64,000 bases of DNA from Rhizobium bangladeshense (GTDB lineage: Bacteria; Pseudomonadota; Alphaproteobacteria; Rhizobiales; Rhizobiaceae), in the NCBI RefSeq assembly GCF_001662075.1, contig NZ_LYPL01000001.1:310001-374000 (forward strand), given 5' to 3'. Positions 1 through 8,257 of this stretch are shown here, one piece after another. The notes under the pieces are model-generated. The model did no database searches, was not told where the DNA came from, and worked only from the letters and a program-made list of their open reading frames with translations. Both the position numbers and the translations under genes were made by a program. Position 1 is the stretch's first letter. Each line of letters starts with the position of its first letter.

Positions 1-166
1 CCTGATAGCGGCAATTCATGACAGAAGTTTTCGGGTGGCGCCGCTGAAACGAAAGGCCTCAGCGCAAGCTTGAGAAAAAATCACGGGCCGCCAGCGAAAG
101 ATTTGATTTTCAATGGCAAATATGTTCGCCTGCGGGGAGCACAAACCATCAGCGCAGGAGGAGCAC

Positions 167-1048
167 ATGGGCGGGGATGTCGAAAGCAGGGCCGTGGAGC
201 TCACTATCCGCGGCAAGAAACGCATCTTCGACGTCGACGACCCGGTCCTGCCGGACTGGGTGGAGGAACAGGCGCTGGAATCCGGCGAATTTCCCTACAA
301 GAAGAAGCTCAACGAGGAGGATTATCTGGAGCAGCTCGAAAAGCTGCAGGTGGAACTCGTCAAGATGCAGTTCTGGCTGCAGGCATCAGGCAAGCGGGTG
401 ATGGCGCTGTTCGAGGGGCGGGACGCGGCCGGCAAGGGCGGCGCGATCTCGGCCTCCTCGGCGCATATGAACCCCCGCCTTGCCCGCGTGGTCGCCCTCG
501 CCAAGCCGACCGAACGCGAGCAGGGACAATGGTACTTCCAGCGTTATGTCGCGCAGTTCCCGACATCAGGCGAATTCGTGCTGTTCGACCGCTCCTGGTA
601 CAACCGCGCCGGCGTCGAGCCGGTCATGGGTTTCTGCACGCCGCAGCAATATGAAGGCTTCCTCAAACAGGCGCCGCAGCTTGAAAAGATCATCGCCCAT
701 GAGGGCATCTTCCTGTTCAAATTCTACCTCGATATCGGCCGGGAGATGCAGCTCAAGCGCTTCCACGATCGCAGGCACGATCCTCTGAAGGTTTGGAAGC
801 TGTCGTCGATGGACATCGCGGCGCTGACGAAATGGGGCGAATACAGCGAAAAGCGCGACCGGATGCTGGAGGAAACCCATACGGATTTCGCGCCATGGAC
901 CGTCATCCGCGCCAATGACAAGCGGCGTGCGCGTCTGCAGCTCATCCGTCACATGCTGAACAGGATGGACTATGAGGGCAAGGACAAGGCGGCGATCGGC
1001 GAGGTCGACGAAGAGATCATCGGCTCCGGCCCCGGCTTCCTGAAATAG
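167..1048 (+). CDS. ppk2: Polyphosphate kinase 2 (PPK2 family)
   Basis: Predicted cytosolic enzyme transferring phosphate between polyphosphate and nucleotides (family knowledge). The 293-residue product shows the P-loop GRDAAGKG at about residues 84-91 and the [15 protein letters not shown]alker-B/lid region at about 137-151, both typical of single-domain PPK2. An in-frame ATG lies at 113, but the ATG at 167 has a strong AGGAGG five bases upstream (156-161), so I place the start there. It is convergent with the next gene and shares a hairpin with it. Nucleotide preference (ADP or GDP) cannot be read from sequence. Confidence 0.93.
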   Translation: MGGDVESRAVELTIRGKKRIFDVDDPVLPDWVEEQALESGEFPYKKKLNEEDYLEQLEKLQVELVKMQFWLQASGKRVMALFEGRDAAGKGGAISASSAHMNPRLARVVALAKPTEREQGQWYFQRYVAQFPTSGEFVLFDRSWYNRAGVEPVMGFCTPQQYEGFLKQAPQLEKIIAHEGIFLFKFYLDIGREMQLKRFHDRRHDPLKVWKLSSMDIAALTKWGEYSEKRDRMLEETHTDFAPWTVIRANDKRRARLQLIRHMLNRMDYEGKDKAAIGEVDEEIIGSGPGFLK

Positions 1049-1079
1049 ACCGTCTGCCACCCGGCTGCATAATTGGCGG

Positions 1080-1113
1080 ACAGCGCCGCGTGTCTTTTCA
1101 AGCGCGGCGCTGT
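1080..1113. terminator. Bidirectional hairpin between convergent genes
   Basis: ACAGCGCCGCG (1080-1090) pairs perfectly with CGCGGCGCTGT (1103-1113) around a 12-base loop. It lies between the ends of two converging genes at 1048 and 1124. There is no long T-run, so terminator function is inferred. A similar palindrome follows fadD at 40041-40082, so it may instead belong to a dispersed repeat family. Confidence 0.55.
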
Positions 1114-1123
1114 AGGAAGCCGG

Positions 1124-2323
1124 TCACTGCCCCGGCAGGATGCGGATGGCGAAGAGGTTGATGCCGCGCGCCTTGCCGTCGAGATCGCTGTTGATCGTCA
1201 GCGCGCCCGGCGAATTCGGGGCGAGCGAGCGGTCGAACTTCACCTGCAGCAGCGCATCCGACTTTTCGCGGGTGACGGTGAAGCGATGGCGGGCGCAATT
1301 GCCGAGCGACTGGAAATTGCATTCGACCGTCACCTGCGTCGGCTCGTCTGTGGTCGATTGCAGCGTCAGCGCGATGGTCGAGGATTTGCCGGCAAGCTGC
1401 TGCAGCACCGAGGCCGGAACGCTGAAGGAGATGTTGCCGTCAGCCGCGCCGCTTTCGGAAATCAGGCGGACGGCGGGGCCGTCATTCTCGGTGATGTTTT
1501 CGGTGCGGGCTCGCGGGCCGCTTTTGATCTTGTCGGCCTCCTCAGGCTTGAACACCGGGATCCAGTCGGCGGAAAAACTGTTCTGCGGATCGATGGTCAC
1601 CGGCTGATCGGTGTGGGTGGCGCCATCGCCGGCGCTGTCGTCATTGCCGGTGAAATCCTCGGGCTGGGTGCTCGCCGGCGGATTGGCGACGCTGGTGTCG
1701 CGTTCGGCCGCCGTCAACAGCAGGCCCGACGTATAGGCCCACCAGGCGCCGATGCCGATGAAGGCGAGCAGGACGCACCAGACGAGAAGCCGGGAAAAGA
1801 ACTTGCGCGGCTTGCGGCGGCCCGCCGCCCGCTCCGGGCGGAAATCCATGCTGGTCGCACGTTCGCCGCGCGTCAGCCGCTCCTCGCCGGCCGGGGCGGC
1901 CGCGAGATGATCGGCATTGCCGGCGTGGACGTTGTCGAGGCTCGACTCGTCGCTGCGGTGCATCATCACTTCGGGAGCGCGGGTCTCGCCTGCCGCCACC
2001 GGGCTATCGATCAGGCTGTCGATATCGGCCACATCGCCGCGTCGAACCGGCGGCGCCGGCATTTCGACGACGGGCGGCACCGGCACTTCAGGCGGCCTCT
2101 GGCGCGGGTGAAGACGGTCGCGCTCTTCGCTTTCGATGGCGTGGATGGTGGTTTCCAGGCGATGGCGGTGATGGGCGACGGCATCGGCATCGGTGATATC
2201 CTGCTTGCGCAGACCGGCTTCCAGCGCCTGGCGCGCCGACTGGTAGATCCTCGCTCGAACTTCCGGATTGTCGCGATCGGCATTTTCGAGCGCTGTTCTG
2301 ATGGCCGTTTCTAATCCGCTCAC
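1124..2323 (-). CDS. Conserved hypothetical single-pass membrane protein
   Basis: This 399-residue protein has a charged cytoplasmic-looking N-terminal part (about 1-170, acidic and proline-rich at 78-95). One strongly hydrophobic segment follows at about 177-200, preceded by a basic stretch (RRKPRKFF). The C-terminal half of about 195 residues lacks long hydrophobic runs and is probably periplasmic. I recognise no enzymatic motif. The N-terminal repeat-poor helical part may mediate protein contacts. Function unknown; the reading frame and bias fit a real gene. Confidence 0.75.
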   Translation of the reverse strand: MSGLETAIRTALENADRDNPEVRARIYQSARQALEAGLRKQDITDADAVAHHRHRLETTIHAIESEERDRLHPRQRPPEVPVPPVVEMPAPPVRRGDVADIDSLIDSPVAAGETRAPEVMMHRSDESSLDNVHAGNADHLAAAPAGEERLTRGERATSMDFRPERAAGRRKPRKFFSRLLVWCVLLAFIGIGAWWAYTSGLLLTAAERDTSVANPPASTQPEDFTGNDDSAGDGATHTDQPVTIDPQNSFSADWIPVFKPEEADKIKSGPRARTENITENDGPAVRLISESGAADGNISFSVPASVLQQLAGKSSTIALTLQSTTDEPTQVTVECNFQSLGNCARHRFTVTREKSDALLQVKFDRSLAPNSPGALTINSDLDGKARGINLFAIRILPGQ

Positions 2324-2609
2324 GTCTAGTCCTTCACCTTGAATCCGGCATCGGACTGCAATCCCCGCCGTTCTCCATCAAAATTCGGTAGCGGCAAGCG
2401 CGGCAAACCGCAAGCCTTGCAGCCCCGCCCGCCGCCGATCGGCGGCGATAATCGCCAGCTTTCGCGGCCCGAGGGACTTACCTTGTCCGTCGTCTCAGCC
2501 GTATATATCGGCGCGAAATCGACGAAGGCGTGGCGGCTGCTCTTTTATCGGCTTTTCTTCTCTGTTATGAGATTGACGTTTTCGTAAACGTCAATGCGAG
2601 CGGTGAACC
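2324..2609. other. Divergent intergenic region
   Basis: A 286-base gap between the start of the hypothetical membrane protein (minus strand) and the flavoprotein gene (plus strand), so it must hold both promoters. The only clear element is the 22-base palindrome at 2573-2594, listed separately. No small ORF with a convincing ribosome site was found. Confidence 0.6.
2573..2594. promoter_or_regulatory. Palindromic operator, TTGACG/CGTCAA type
   Basis: TTGACGTTT, a four-base centre, then AAACGTCAA forms a perfect 9-bp inverted repeat. It sits 15 bases before the start codon of the flavoprotein gene. The half-site is shared with the palindrome before fadD at 38163-38178. The form resembles operators reported for MerR-family LiuR-like regulators of fatty-acid and branched-chain degradation. 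The assignment is an inference. Confidence 0.55.
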
Positions 2610-3569
2610 ATGGCCCTGCCCCCGATCCTCAAGAACAAACTCAGACTGCCGGTGATCGGCTCGCCGCTCTTCATCATCTCGCATCCGGCGCTGACCTTGG
2701 CCCAATGCAAGGCGGGCGTCGTCGGCGCCTTTCCGGCGCTGAACGCCCGGCCGGAAAGCCAGCTCGACGAATGGCTGGCCGAGATCACCGAGGAGCTCGC
2801 CCGCCACGACGAAGCCCATCCGCAACGGCCGGCCGCACCCTTTGCCGTCAACCAGATCGTCCACATGTCGAACAAGCGGCTGGAGCACGACCTCTCGCTC
2901 TGCGTCAAATACAAGGTGCCGATCGTCATCTCCTCGCTCGGCGCGGTGCCCGAGGTCAATGCCGCCGTGCATTCCTATGGCGGCATCGTGCTGCACGACA
3001 TTATCAACAACCGCCACGCCCATTCGGCGATCCGCAAGGGGGCGGACGGGCTGATCGCGGTGGCATCAGGCGCCGGCGGCCATGCCGGCACGCTATCGCC
3101 CTTCGCGCTCGTCCAGGAAATCCGCGAATGGTTCGACGGCCCGCTGCTGCTTGCCGGCGCGATCGCGACCGGCGGCGCCATTCTGGCCGCCGAGGCGATG
3201 GGCGCCGACATGGCCTATATCGGCTCGCCCTTCATCGCGACAGAAGAGGCGCGCGCCAGCGAGGCTTACAAGCAGGCGATCGTCGAAGGCGCAGCCAACG
3301 ACATTGTCTATTCCAACTATTTCACCGGCGTGCACGGCAACTATCTCAAGCCCTCGATCATCGCCGCCGGCATGGACCCCGACAACCTGCCCCTCGCCGA
3401 TCCCACCAAGATGGATTTCGAGCAGGCGACCGGCGGCGCCAAAGCCTGGAAGGACATATGGGGCAGCGGCCAGGGCATCGGCGCCGTGAAGGCGGTGGAG
3501 CCGGTGGCAAATCTCGTCGACCGGCTGGAGGCCGAATATAAGGCCGCCCGCACCCGGCTGGCGCTCTGA
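2610..3569 (+). CDS. Nitronate monooxygenase-family flavoprotein
   Basis: A 319-residue TIM-barrel FMN enzyme of the 2-nitropropane dioxygenase / nitronate monooxygenase family. Visible signatures are a SGAGGHAGT loop at about residues 155-163 and a phosphate-binding region containing GGAILAAEAMGADMAYIGS. Family members oxidise alkyl nitronates or act as NADH-quinone or enoyl-type reductases, so the substrate is uncertain. The start ATG at 2610 is the only good one, with a weak GAGCGGTG upstream. The gene is monocistronic, and the palindrome at 2573-2594 suggests regulation shared with fatty-acid activation. Confidence 0.85.
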   Translation: MALPPILKNKLRLPVIGSPLFIISHPALTLAQCKAGVVGAFPALNARPESQLDEWLAEITEELARHDEAHPQRPAAPFAVNQIVHMSNKRLEHDLSLCVKYKVPIVISSLGAVPEVNAAVHSYGGIVLHDIINNRHAHSAIRKGADGLIAVASGAGGHAGTLSPFALVQEIREWFDGPLLLAGAIATGGAILAAEAMGADMAYIGSPFIATEEARASEAYKQAIVEGAANDIVYSNYFTGVHGNYLKPSIIAAGMDPDNLPLADPTKMDFEQATGGAKAWKDIWGSGQGIGAVKAVEPVANLVDRLEAEYKAARTRLAL

Positions 3570-3617
3570 GGGTCTTCCACAGCCTCCCTCTTTTTTGCCA
3601 AAGGCATGACAGGGTGC

Positions 3618-3646
3618 TTGAAATCTTCGGACAATGCCTGTATCAG
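3618..3646 (+). promoter_or_regulatory. Sigma-70-like promoter for tRNA-Thr
   Basis: TTGAAA (3618-3623), a 17-base spacer and TATCAG (3641-3646) lie 40 bases before the tRNA at 3687. This is on the chromosomal side of the element boundary, so it is probably the native tRNA promoter. Confidence 0.5.
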
Positions 3647-3675
3647 CGCCATGCAAATCGCAGGCCGCACGCTTC

Positions 3676-3764
3676 GGCCGCCAAATGCCGCTTTAGCTCA
3701 GTCGGTAGAGCACATCATTCGTAATGATGGGGTCACGTGTTCGAGTCACGTAAGCGGCACCATT
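3676..3764 (+). repeat. attL: attL: 89-bp direct repeat containing tRNA-Thr
   Basis: Bases 3676-3764 are identical to 11535-11623. The repeat covers 11 bases before the tRNA, the whole tRNA and two bases beyond its CCA. Flanking bases differ on both sides. With an integrase gene 98 bases inside, this is the left attachment site of the element. Confidence 0.92.
3687..3762 (+). tRNA. tRNA-Thr (anticodon CGT), attL copy
   Basis: A complete 76-base cloverleaf: acceptor GCCGCTT with AAGCGGC, D stem GCTC/GAGC, anticodon stem CATCA/TGATG with loop TTCGTAA giving anticodon CGT (codon ACG), T stem ACGTG/CACGT, and encoded ACCA. All stems pair perfectly. It is preceded by a plausible promoter on the chromosomal side. 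An identical copy lies at 11546-11621. Confidence 0.97.
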
Positions 3765-3767
3765 TAA

Positions 3768-3797
3768 CTCCCTGATAGACAACGGTTATCCAGGGAG
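3768..3797 (+). terminator. Weak hairpin after attL tRNA
   Basis: CTCCCTG (3768-3774) pairs with CAGGGAG (3791-3797) six bases after the tRNA CCA. It lies on the element side of attL, so it would come from the element. There is no T-run; it may act as a terminator or be part of the integrase-binding arm. Confidence 0.35.
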
Positions 3798-3830
3798 GGT
3801 GAGCTTCCAAAAACCATTGCAATTCGTGCT

Positions 3831-3848
3831 GTCACACCACCGTCACAG
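3831..3848 (+). repeat. Candidate integrase arm site (left)
   Basis: GTCACACCACCGTCACAG matches 17 of 18 bases of 11431-11448, at the opposite end of the element and in the same orientation. Each copy contains GTCACA twice, 12 bases apart. The placement just inside both att cores is that expected for arm-type integrase or excisionase binding sites. Confidence 0.6.
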
Positions 3849-3862
3849 CAAGAGGTTCTGCA

Positions 3863-4852
3863 ATGGCAACCATCCGCAAACGCAACGGCAAATATCAGGT
3901 CCAGGTCCGGCTTCAGGGCTCCGCCCCGATGTCCAAAACGTTTACCCGCCTCGAAGACGCGAAGGCTTGGGCGCGGCTTACCGAACTTGAAGCCGAGCAA
4001 ATTGGCCTACCCGCAGATCCTCGACTCCTCGCCAAGATCACTGTGGGCGAGATGCTCCAACGTTACCGAGATGAAGTCGTCCCAAAGAAGCGCGGCGCGG
4101 AATATGAAACGATAATGGTCAACGCGATGCTCCGCCATCCTTGGGCCAAGCGCTCCCTCGCTCATATCGAGGGGGCGACATTCGCGGAGCACCGAGATGC
4201 GCGACTGCGAACCGTCCTGCCCTGCACCGTGAAGCGCGAGCTTGCCATGTTGCAGCACGCTTTTGACGTCGCGATCAAAGACTGGTCGATCCCGCTGCGG
4301 GCAAATCCCATCAAGGCCATCTCGAAACCGGGCGGAGCGAAGAAGCGAGATCGTCGCCTCGTCAAAGGCGAACTCGCTCGGCTTTTTCGAACCGCAAAGC
4401 AGTGCAAAGGCGATCACATGCGCGCGCTCATTCTCCTGGCCATCGAAACCGGGATGCGTCAGGGCGAACTGCTTGCCGCGAAGTGGAGCCACATCAATCT
4501 CGCCGCGCGACATTGGTTTATCCCCCTCACAAAGAACGGAGAGAGTCGCACGATCCCTCTTACGCGGCGCTGCGTCAGGACCCTCCGCATTCTCAAGAAG
4601 GTCGCGGGAGATGCGAAGGGCGTGTTCGACCTCACGAGGGAGGCGGTGAAATGCTCATGGCGGCGGATCATAAAGCGGAGCGGGATCGAAGACTTGAACT
4701 TCCATGACCTGCGTCATGAGGCAATCAGTCGGTTCTTCGAACGGGGTTTGTCGGTGCCGGAGGTCAGCCTGATCAGTGGCCACAAGGATGCACGGATGCT
4801 ATTCCGCTACACCCACATGACGGCGGCGCACGTGCTGGCGAAGTTGGGATGA
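3863..4852 (+). CDS. int: Tyrosine site-specific integrase
   Basis: A 329-residue phage-type integrase that would recombine attP with the tRNA-Thr site. The N-terminal 55 residues look like an arm-binding domain, about 60-160 like a core-binding SAM-like domain, and the rest is catalytic. The full catalytic set is visible: R199 (ETGMRQGELL), H281 and R284 (HDLRH), H307 (SGHKD) and nucleophile Y316 (FRYTHM). The gene starts 98 bases inside attL and reads inward, with AAGAGG before the ATG. It appears intact. It is convergent with the next gene, stop codons being one base apart. Confidence 0.95.
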   Translation: MATIRKRNGKYQVQVRLQGSAPMSKTFTRLEDAKAWARLTELEAEQIGLPADPRLLAKITVGEMLQRYRDEVVPKKRGAEYETIMVNAMLRHPWAKRSLAHIEGATFAEHRDARLRTVLPCTVKRELAMLQHAFDVAIKDWSIPLRANPIKAISKPGGAKKRDRRLVKGELARLFRTAKQCKGDHMRALILLAIETGMRQGELLAAKWSHINLAARHWFIPLTKNGESRTIPLTRRCVRTLRILKKVAGDAKGVFDLTREAVKCSWRRIIKRSGIEDLNFHDLRHEAISRFFERGLSVPEVSLISGHKDARMLFRYTHMTAAHVLAKLG

Positions 4853-4853
4853 C

Positions 4854-5678
4854 CTAAAATCGTGCTCTTCGTGGCCGTCTTTGCCAGTAAGCAGGGAAGC
4901 CGTTGGAGCTCATGTATGGACTCCTGGATGGTGCAGGGAGCGTCTGCGGACGCAGAGGTGGATGGCTCGGAAGTCCGGGTATCGCTGCCCCGCGAACGTA
5001 GTGTTCAATGAGTTTCGACCTTAAAACCATTGTTGCGGTGACGGTCCACGCACCGGTGCGCTGCAGCAACCAAATTGCTCCGTTATCGGCTCGGTCTGTT
5101 ACTGACAAAGCGTCTTCATCATAATATTTGTCGTGGTTAAAGTGAGCATCACCAAAATCGAAGTACACTCTGCATCCGCTTTCGACCCAATTCTGAATAT
5201 TCGCGGAAAGGTCTATAAGTTCTAGCGACCACGTTGGCAGATCGCTGTTTCTCTTTTTCTCGACGAGCGTTTTCCGAAATGAGGCAAGGTCGCGCGACAG
5301 TCGCCTTCCGTTCACAAACCAAACCATTTCCGGACCATAGAACGCTTCCCGTGCCGCCCGCTCTTCAGGCCGGATCGCCGAGAACTGAAACTCGAGCACA
5401 TTTCCGGATGGGGTCTTCACGTCCGCGATGTGAACCTCGCCATCTTGGGCGATGTGGCGCACCTCCTGCCACTCGGCGGGAAAGTGGTTTTTCCAGTCCC
5501 GATGCCATTGGGTTTCTGACTCCCACCAGTGATCGCACTCAAGGCGTCCTTTGTGCGCCCAGTGATGCAGCTTTTTGGTCCCACATTTGGGGATCATTGG
5601 AGATCCGCATCCGGGGCAGTCGCCGCGGAGTTCCGGACTCGCTTCTTGCCGTATTCCATCCACGAGCGCGTATTTCAT
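4854..5678 (-). CDS. CoiA-like PD-(D/E)XK nuclease domain protein
   Basis: A 274-residue protein resembling the competence-CoiA family. An N-terminal zinc-ribbon-like part has CPGC at about 21-24 and LHHWAH at 38-43. It is followed by WESETQWHRDWK (52-63) and the nuclease core HIADVKTP (83-90) plus LEFQFS (95-100), where D86, E97 and Q99 fit a D...ExQ active site. CoiA acts in DNA processing during competence, but lone copies in mobile elements are poorly understood. I start at 5678, where GGAG lies six bases upstream; in-frame ATGs exist up to 5726. Base composition is more AT-rich than that of neighbouring genes. A role as element cargo or defence is inference. Confidence 0.7.
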   Translation of the reverse strand: MKYALVDGIRQEASPELRGDCPGCGSPMIPKCGTKKLHHWAHKGRLECDHWWESETQWHRDWKNHFPAEWQEVRHIAQDGEVHIADVKTPSGNVLEFQFSAIRPEERAAREAFYGPEMVWFVNGRRLSRDLASFRKTLVEKKRNSDLPTWSLELIDLSANIQNWVESGCRVYFDFGDAHFNHDKYYDEDALSVTDRADNGAIWLLQRTGAWTVTATMVLRSKLIEHYVRGAAIPGLPSHPPLRPQTLPAPSRSPYMSSNGFPAYWQRRPRRARF

Positions 5679-6349
5679 CATCAGCTCCATAGCTACGCAC
5701 CGCGCCAGTACGACGCGCGTGCTCATCTCCTAGTGGGGACTTTGGCGGGCGGCTTCGTTACCGCTTGGAGCTTCTTCGGGCAGTTGCGACTACCTCATGT
5801 TATTAATCGTCTGGTCCGCCTGACGACTTGAGTTGAGACTAGCATCGATTGCAAAGAATGCAATCAGCCTCGGAGGCCAAAAATCCCACAAAATTTGCGA
5901 GGGACGTGGGGTCTGGGGTGCCGCCCCGGCATCAGCCAAAGGCCCTTCCGAGGTTCCTGAAAACTGGCCGGGGGTGGGTCCGCCTCGCGAGCCCAGAGCC
6001 ATACCGATTTCTCGCCCCGACGTTGGCCGTGCGGCGCGGCCCGGTTTGCGCCCCGACCGATGGCCATCCGATCCCGCCACCGCATCACCCGCCCCGGATA
6101 CGTGGCGCATTGCCCCCATCCGCCGCCCCACATTTCACCATCGCACGACGCATAAAGCCCCAGGCCTCGGCCATATCGTAACGCTCCGTTAGGAACCATA
6201 CCGCCCTCCCCGTACCGAGTATCACAGGAGCTTGCCCTAGTGATTCCCTCCGCGAGCCGTGCAATCGAGTATCATATAAATGGTATTTGACATTTTGAGA
6301 CTACAGTATCACAGTATCTTTAATGTCATTGAGCCTTGGAGCCATCGCC
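5679..6349. other. 671-base region without a convincing gene
   Basis: Open frames of about 110 codons exist on both strands (for example 5790-6131 and 5864-6199, minus strand), but they overlap each other, are GC-driven and lack ribosome sites and recognisable domains. The region contains a palindrome at 5847-5865 (GATTGCA, five bases, TGCAATC). From about 6200 to 6320 it is AT-rich with repeated AGTATC motifs that lead into the recombinase gene. Confidence 0.5.
6218..6318 (+). repeat. AGTATC repeats before the recombinase gene
   Basis: Four copies of AGTATC start at 6218, 6268, 6305 and 6313. The last two form a perfect tandem ACAGTATC repeat, and the copies at 6218 and 6305 extend to AGTATCACA. 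They lie in the AT-rich stretch directly before the serine recombinase start. They could be recombinase sub-sites (a res-like site) or its operator; neither is proven. Confidence 0.4.
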
Positions 6350-6910
6350 ATGTCACAGCTTGTCGGCTACGCCCGAACCTCCACCACGGATCAGAAAGCA
6401 GGGCTTGAGGCCCAACTCCGCGACCTCAAAGCCGCAGGGTGTGAGAAGATATTCCATGAGGAGCTTTCAGCTCTGGCGACCAAGCGGCCCGAACTCGAGC
6501 GGGTGCTGGATTGGGTGCGCGAGGGCGACACGCTCATTGTGACGAAGCCCGACCGGCTCGCGCGTTCAACCGCCGACCTCCTCGCCATCGCCAAGCAGCT
6601 TGAGACCGAGGGCGTGACGCTTCGCATCCTCTCGATGAACGTTGACACGGCCACGCCGACCGGCAAGCTCATGCTCACGATCCTTGGGGGGATTGCCGCG
6701 TTTGAGCGGGACTTGATGCTGGAACGGCAGCGGGAGGGGATCGCAAAGGCCAAGGCCGAGGGGAAGTATAAGGGACGCGCGCCGACTGCGAGGGCGAAGG
6801 GCGACGAGGTGAAGCGGCTCAAGGCCGAGGGCCTGACGGCGGATGCGATTGCAGAAAAGCTGAGGATTGGGCGGGCGAGCGTGTTTCGGATTTTACGCGA
6901 GACTGCGTAG
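6350..6910 (+). CDS. Serine recombinase (resolvase/invertase family)
   Basis: A 186-residue small serine recombinase. The N-terminal catalytic domain begins VGYARTSTTDQ with nucleophile S11 and conserved R9. It continues with the KPDRLARST motif at about 67-74 and a GGIAAFERDLMLERQREGI helix. The C-terminal 35 residues form a helix-turn-helix (LTADAIAEKLRIGRASVFRIL). The upstream ATG at 6323 has no ribosome site, whereas the ATG at 6350 has GGAG eight bases before it. It may resolve multimers of the excised element or invert DNA. Confidence 0.9.
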   Translation: MSQLVGYARTSTTDQKAGLEAQLRDLKAAGCEKIFHEELSALATKRPELERVLDWVREGDTLIVTKPDRLARSTADLLAIAKQLETEGVTLRILSMNVDTATPTGKLMLTILGGIAAFERDLMLERQREGIAKAKAEGKYKGRAPTARAKGDEVKRLKAEGLTADAIAEKLRIGRASVFRILRETA

Positions 6911-6981
6911 TCTTTTTCATTCTCCCAAAGTAGCCTGCATCGCCACAATCGATTCGACTACAGGTGGAACGGGCGCGGGGA

Positions 6982-7788
6982 ATGAAGATCAAGAACATTT
7001 GGCTTGGAGTCGGCTTTCTTTTGACCCTAGCGTATTTCGTCACCGTAGGGATATTCGGCGAAACGCAGGGCATTTTAGCGAAGTTCGGCAAGCTGGAACT
7101 CAACACCCAAGGCGACACTCTCGCGGGATTTTTCGCCCCGCTCGCCTTCCTCTGGCTCTTCATCGCCACCATGATCCAATCTCAAGAACTCGCTGCACAA
7201 CGAAAGGAGATCGAGGACAACCGCGCTGTGATGAAAGAGCAGTCAAGCGCTGCGCAAGATCAAGCGACGTTCCTCAAGGCCCAAACCGACGCGATGGAAC
7301 GCCAAACCCAGCTGTTGATCGAGCAGGTCAACATTGCGCAGCAGACCGCGGAACGCACACACAAGATGGCGCTCTTTGAGAAGCGGATCGAGATCTATAA
7401 CGAGGTGGTGGCGTTCGCCCAACTGGATTTGGCACGCCATCAATTCAAGGACCACCACGTAGTAGACCTCAATGTATTGGCGACAAAAGCCGAGTTTGTT
7501 TTCGGTGAGGATGTGGTCCAATGGCTAGACGAACTTTATCAACAGGTTGACTATATCCTGACCGAAAGAGTTCGGTGGGAAAATCTTGTAGGCCAGGATC
7601 GTTTTGGTAATCTCAATGAGAAGGCCGAACCCGAGCTAAGTCAACAAATCGATCACGCGATTGTCAGACTCTCTGAGATGCTTTGGGGAGGCGAGCTTAA
7701 AGAGGTGATGGGCAAATATCTCGATCTTAACGAGAATCGCCCCGTCCAAATGGCCGTTACCGAGGGACCGGATAAAGTTACGCCTTAA
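6982..7788 (+). CDS. Two-helix membrane protein with coiled coil
   Basis: A 268-residue protein of unknown function. Hydrophobic segments lie at about 5-25 and 47-65. A long Gln/Glu/Ala-rich helix (about 66-135) looks like a coiled coil, and a soluble C-terminal domain of about 130 residues follows with no motif I recognise. The ATG at 6982 is preferred; an in-frame GTG at 6964 would add six residues. Its GC content is lower than that of the core genome. Membrane-anchored coiled-coil proteins are common cargo of prophages and satellites, sometimes in phage exclusion, but nothing here proves that. Confidence 0.7.
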   Translation: MKIKNIWLGVGFLLTLAYFVTVGIFGETQGILAKFGKLELNTQGDTLAGFFAPLAFLWLFIATMIQSQELAAQRKEIEDNRAVMKEQSSAAQDQATFLKAQTDAMERQTQLLIEQVNIAQQTAERTHKMALFEKRIEIYNEVVAFAQLDLARHQFKDHHVVDLNVLATKAEFVFGEDVVQWLDELYQQVDYILTERVRWENLVGQDRFGNLNEKAEPELSQQIDHAIVRLSEMLWGGELKEVMGKYLDLNENRPVQMAVTEGPDKVTP

Positions 7789-8230
7789 GCCGCGCCGCTT
7801 CCAGCCTTTCCGCGATCCCCTCCTCCTCAACCACGATCCCCCGCACCTCCCCGAGGTTGTCCGCCCAGCCCTTCTGCGCAGGCCACGCCTCTTTCCGCAC
7901 CAGTTCAATCCGCCGCTTTGCGATCGCTACCCGGTTCCCGAGCGCCATCGCTTGTGCCGTATCAATCGCCTTCGAGGTCCCCGGCACCACCCGCCTCGCC
8001 TCGACCTTGCGAATCAGTTCGAGGGCCTTGAGCTTTAACTCAACCGGCTGGCCTGCGTCTTGCGCCACCCCCATGAGGTAAGCGTGGACGATGGCGAACA
8101 CCTCCGGAGGGCTTTCGTATTCGATGATGGCTTTGGCCGCGTCGATGCACCGGGCCTCCGGGATATCATCTGAGGTCATGATGTCGAGCAGTGCATCGAG
8201 CACAGGGGATGGGATTTCGGCCTCAGCCAT
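7778..8230 (-). CDS. Hypothetical satellite protein downstream of vapE
   Basis: A 150-residue, helical and charged protein. The ATG at 8230 has GGAGA about six bases upstream; the frame remains open to 8302 without a better start. Its tail overlaps the end of the convergent membrane-protein gene by 11 bases. The ~163-base gap from vapE holds the repeat cluster at 8258-8357. The pattern of short helices (AKAIIEYESPP, then LKALELIRKVEARR) faintly recalls small terminase subunits, but this is weak. No function is assigned. Confidence 0.65.
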   Translation of the reverse strand: MAEAEIPSPVLDALLDIMTSDDIPEARCIDAAKAIIEYESPPEVFAIVHAYLMGVAQDAGQPVELKLKALELIRKVEARRVVPGTSKAIDTAQAMALGNRVAIAKRRIELVRKEAWPAQKGWADNLGEVRGIVVEEEGIAERLEAARLKA

Positions 8231-8257
8231 GGCATTCTCCGTGTATTGCGCCCTACC

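Noticed and set aside
1073..2314. 413-codon plus-strand frame over the hypothetical membrane protein
   Set aside because: Its minus-strand partner has a clear transmembrane segment and normal composition; the plus frame is Arg/Gly-rich antisense sequence.
5790..6199. Overlapping open frames of about 110 codons in the gap before the resolvase
   Set aside because: Several frames on both strands are open at once, none has a ribosome site or domain, and they are Gly/Arg/Pro-rich.
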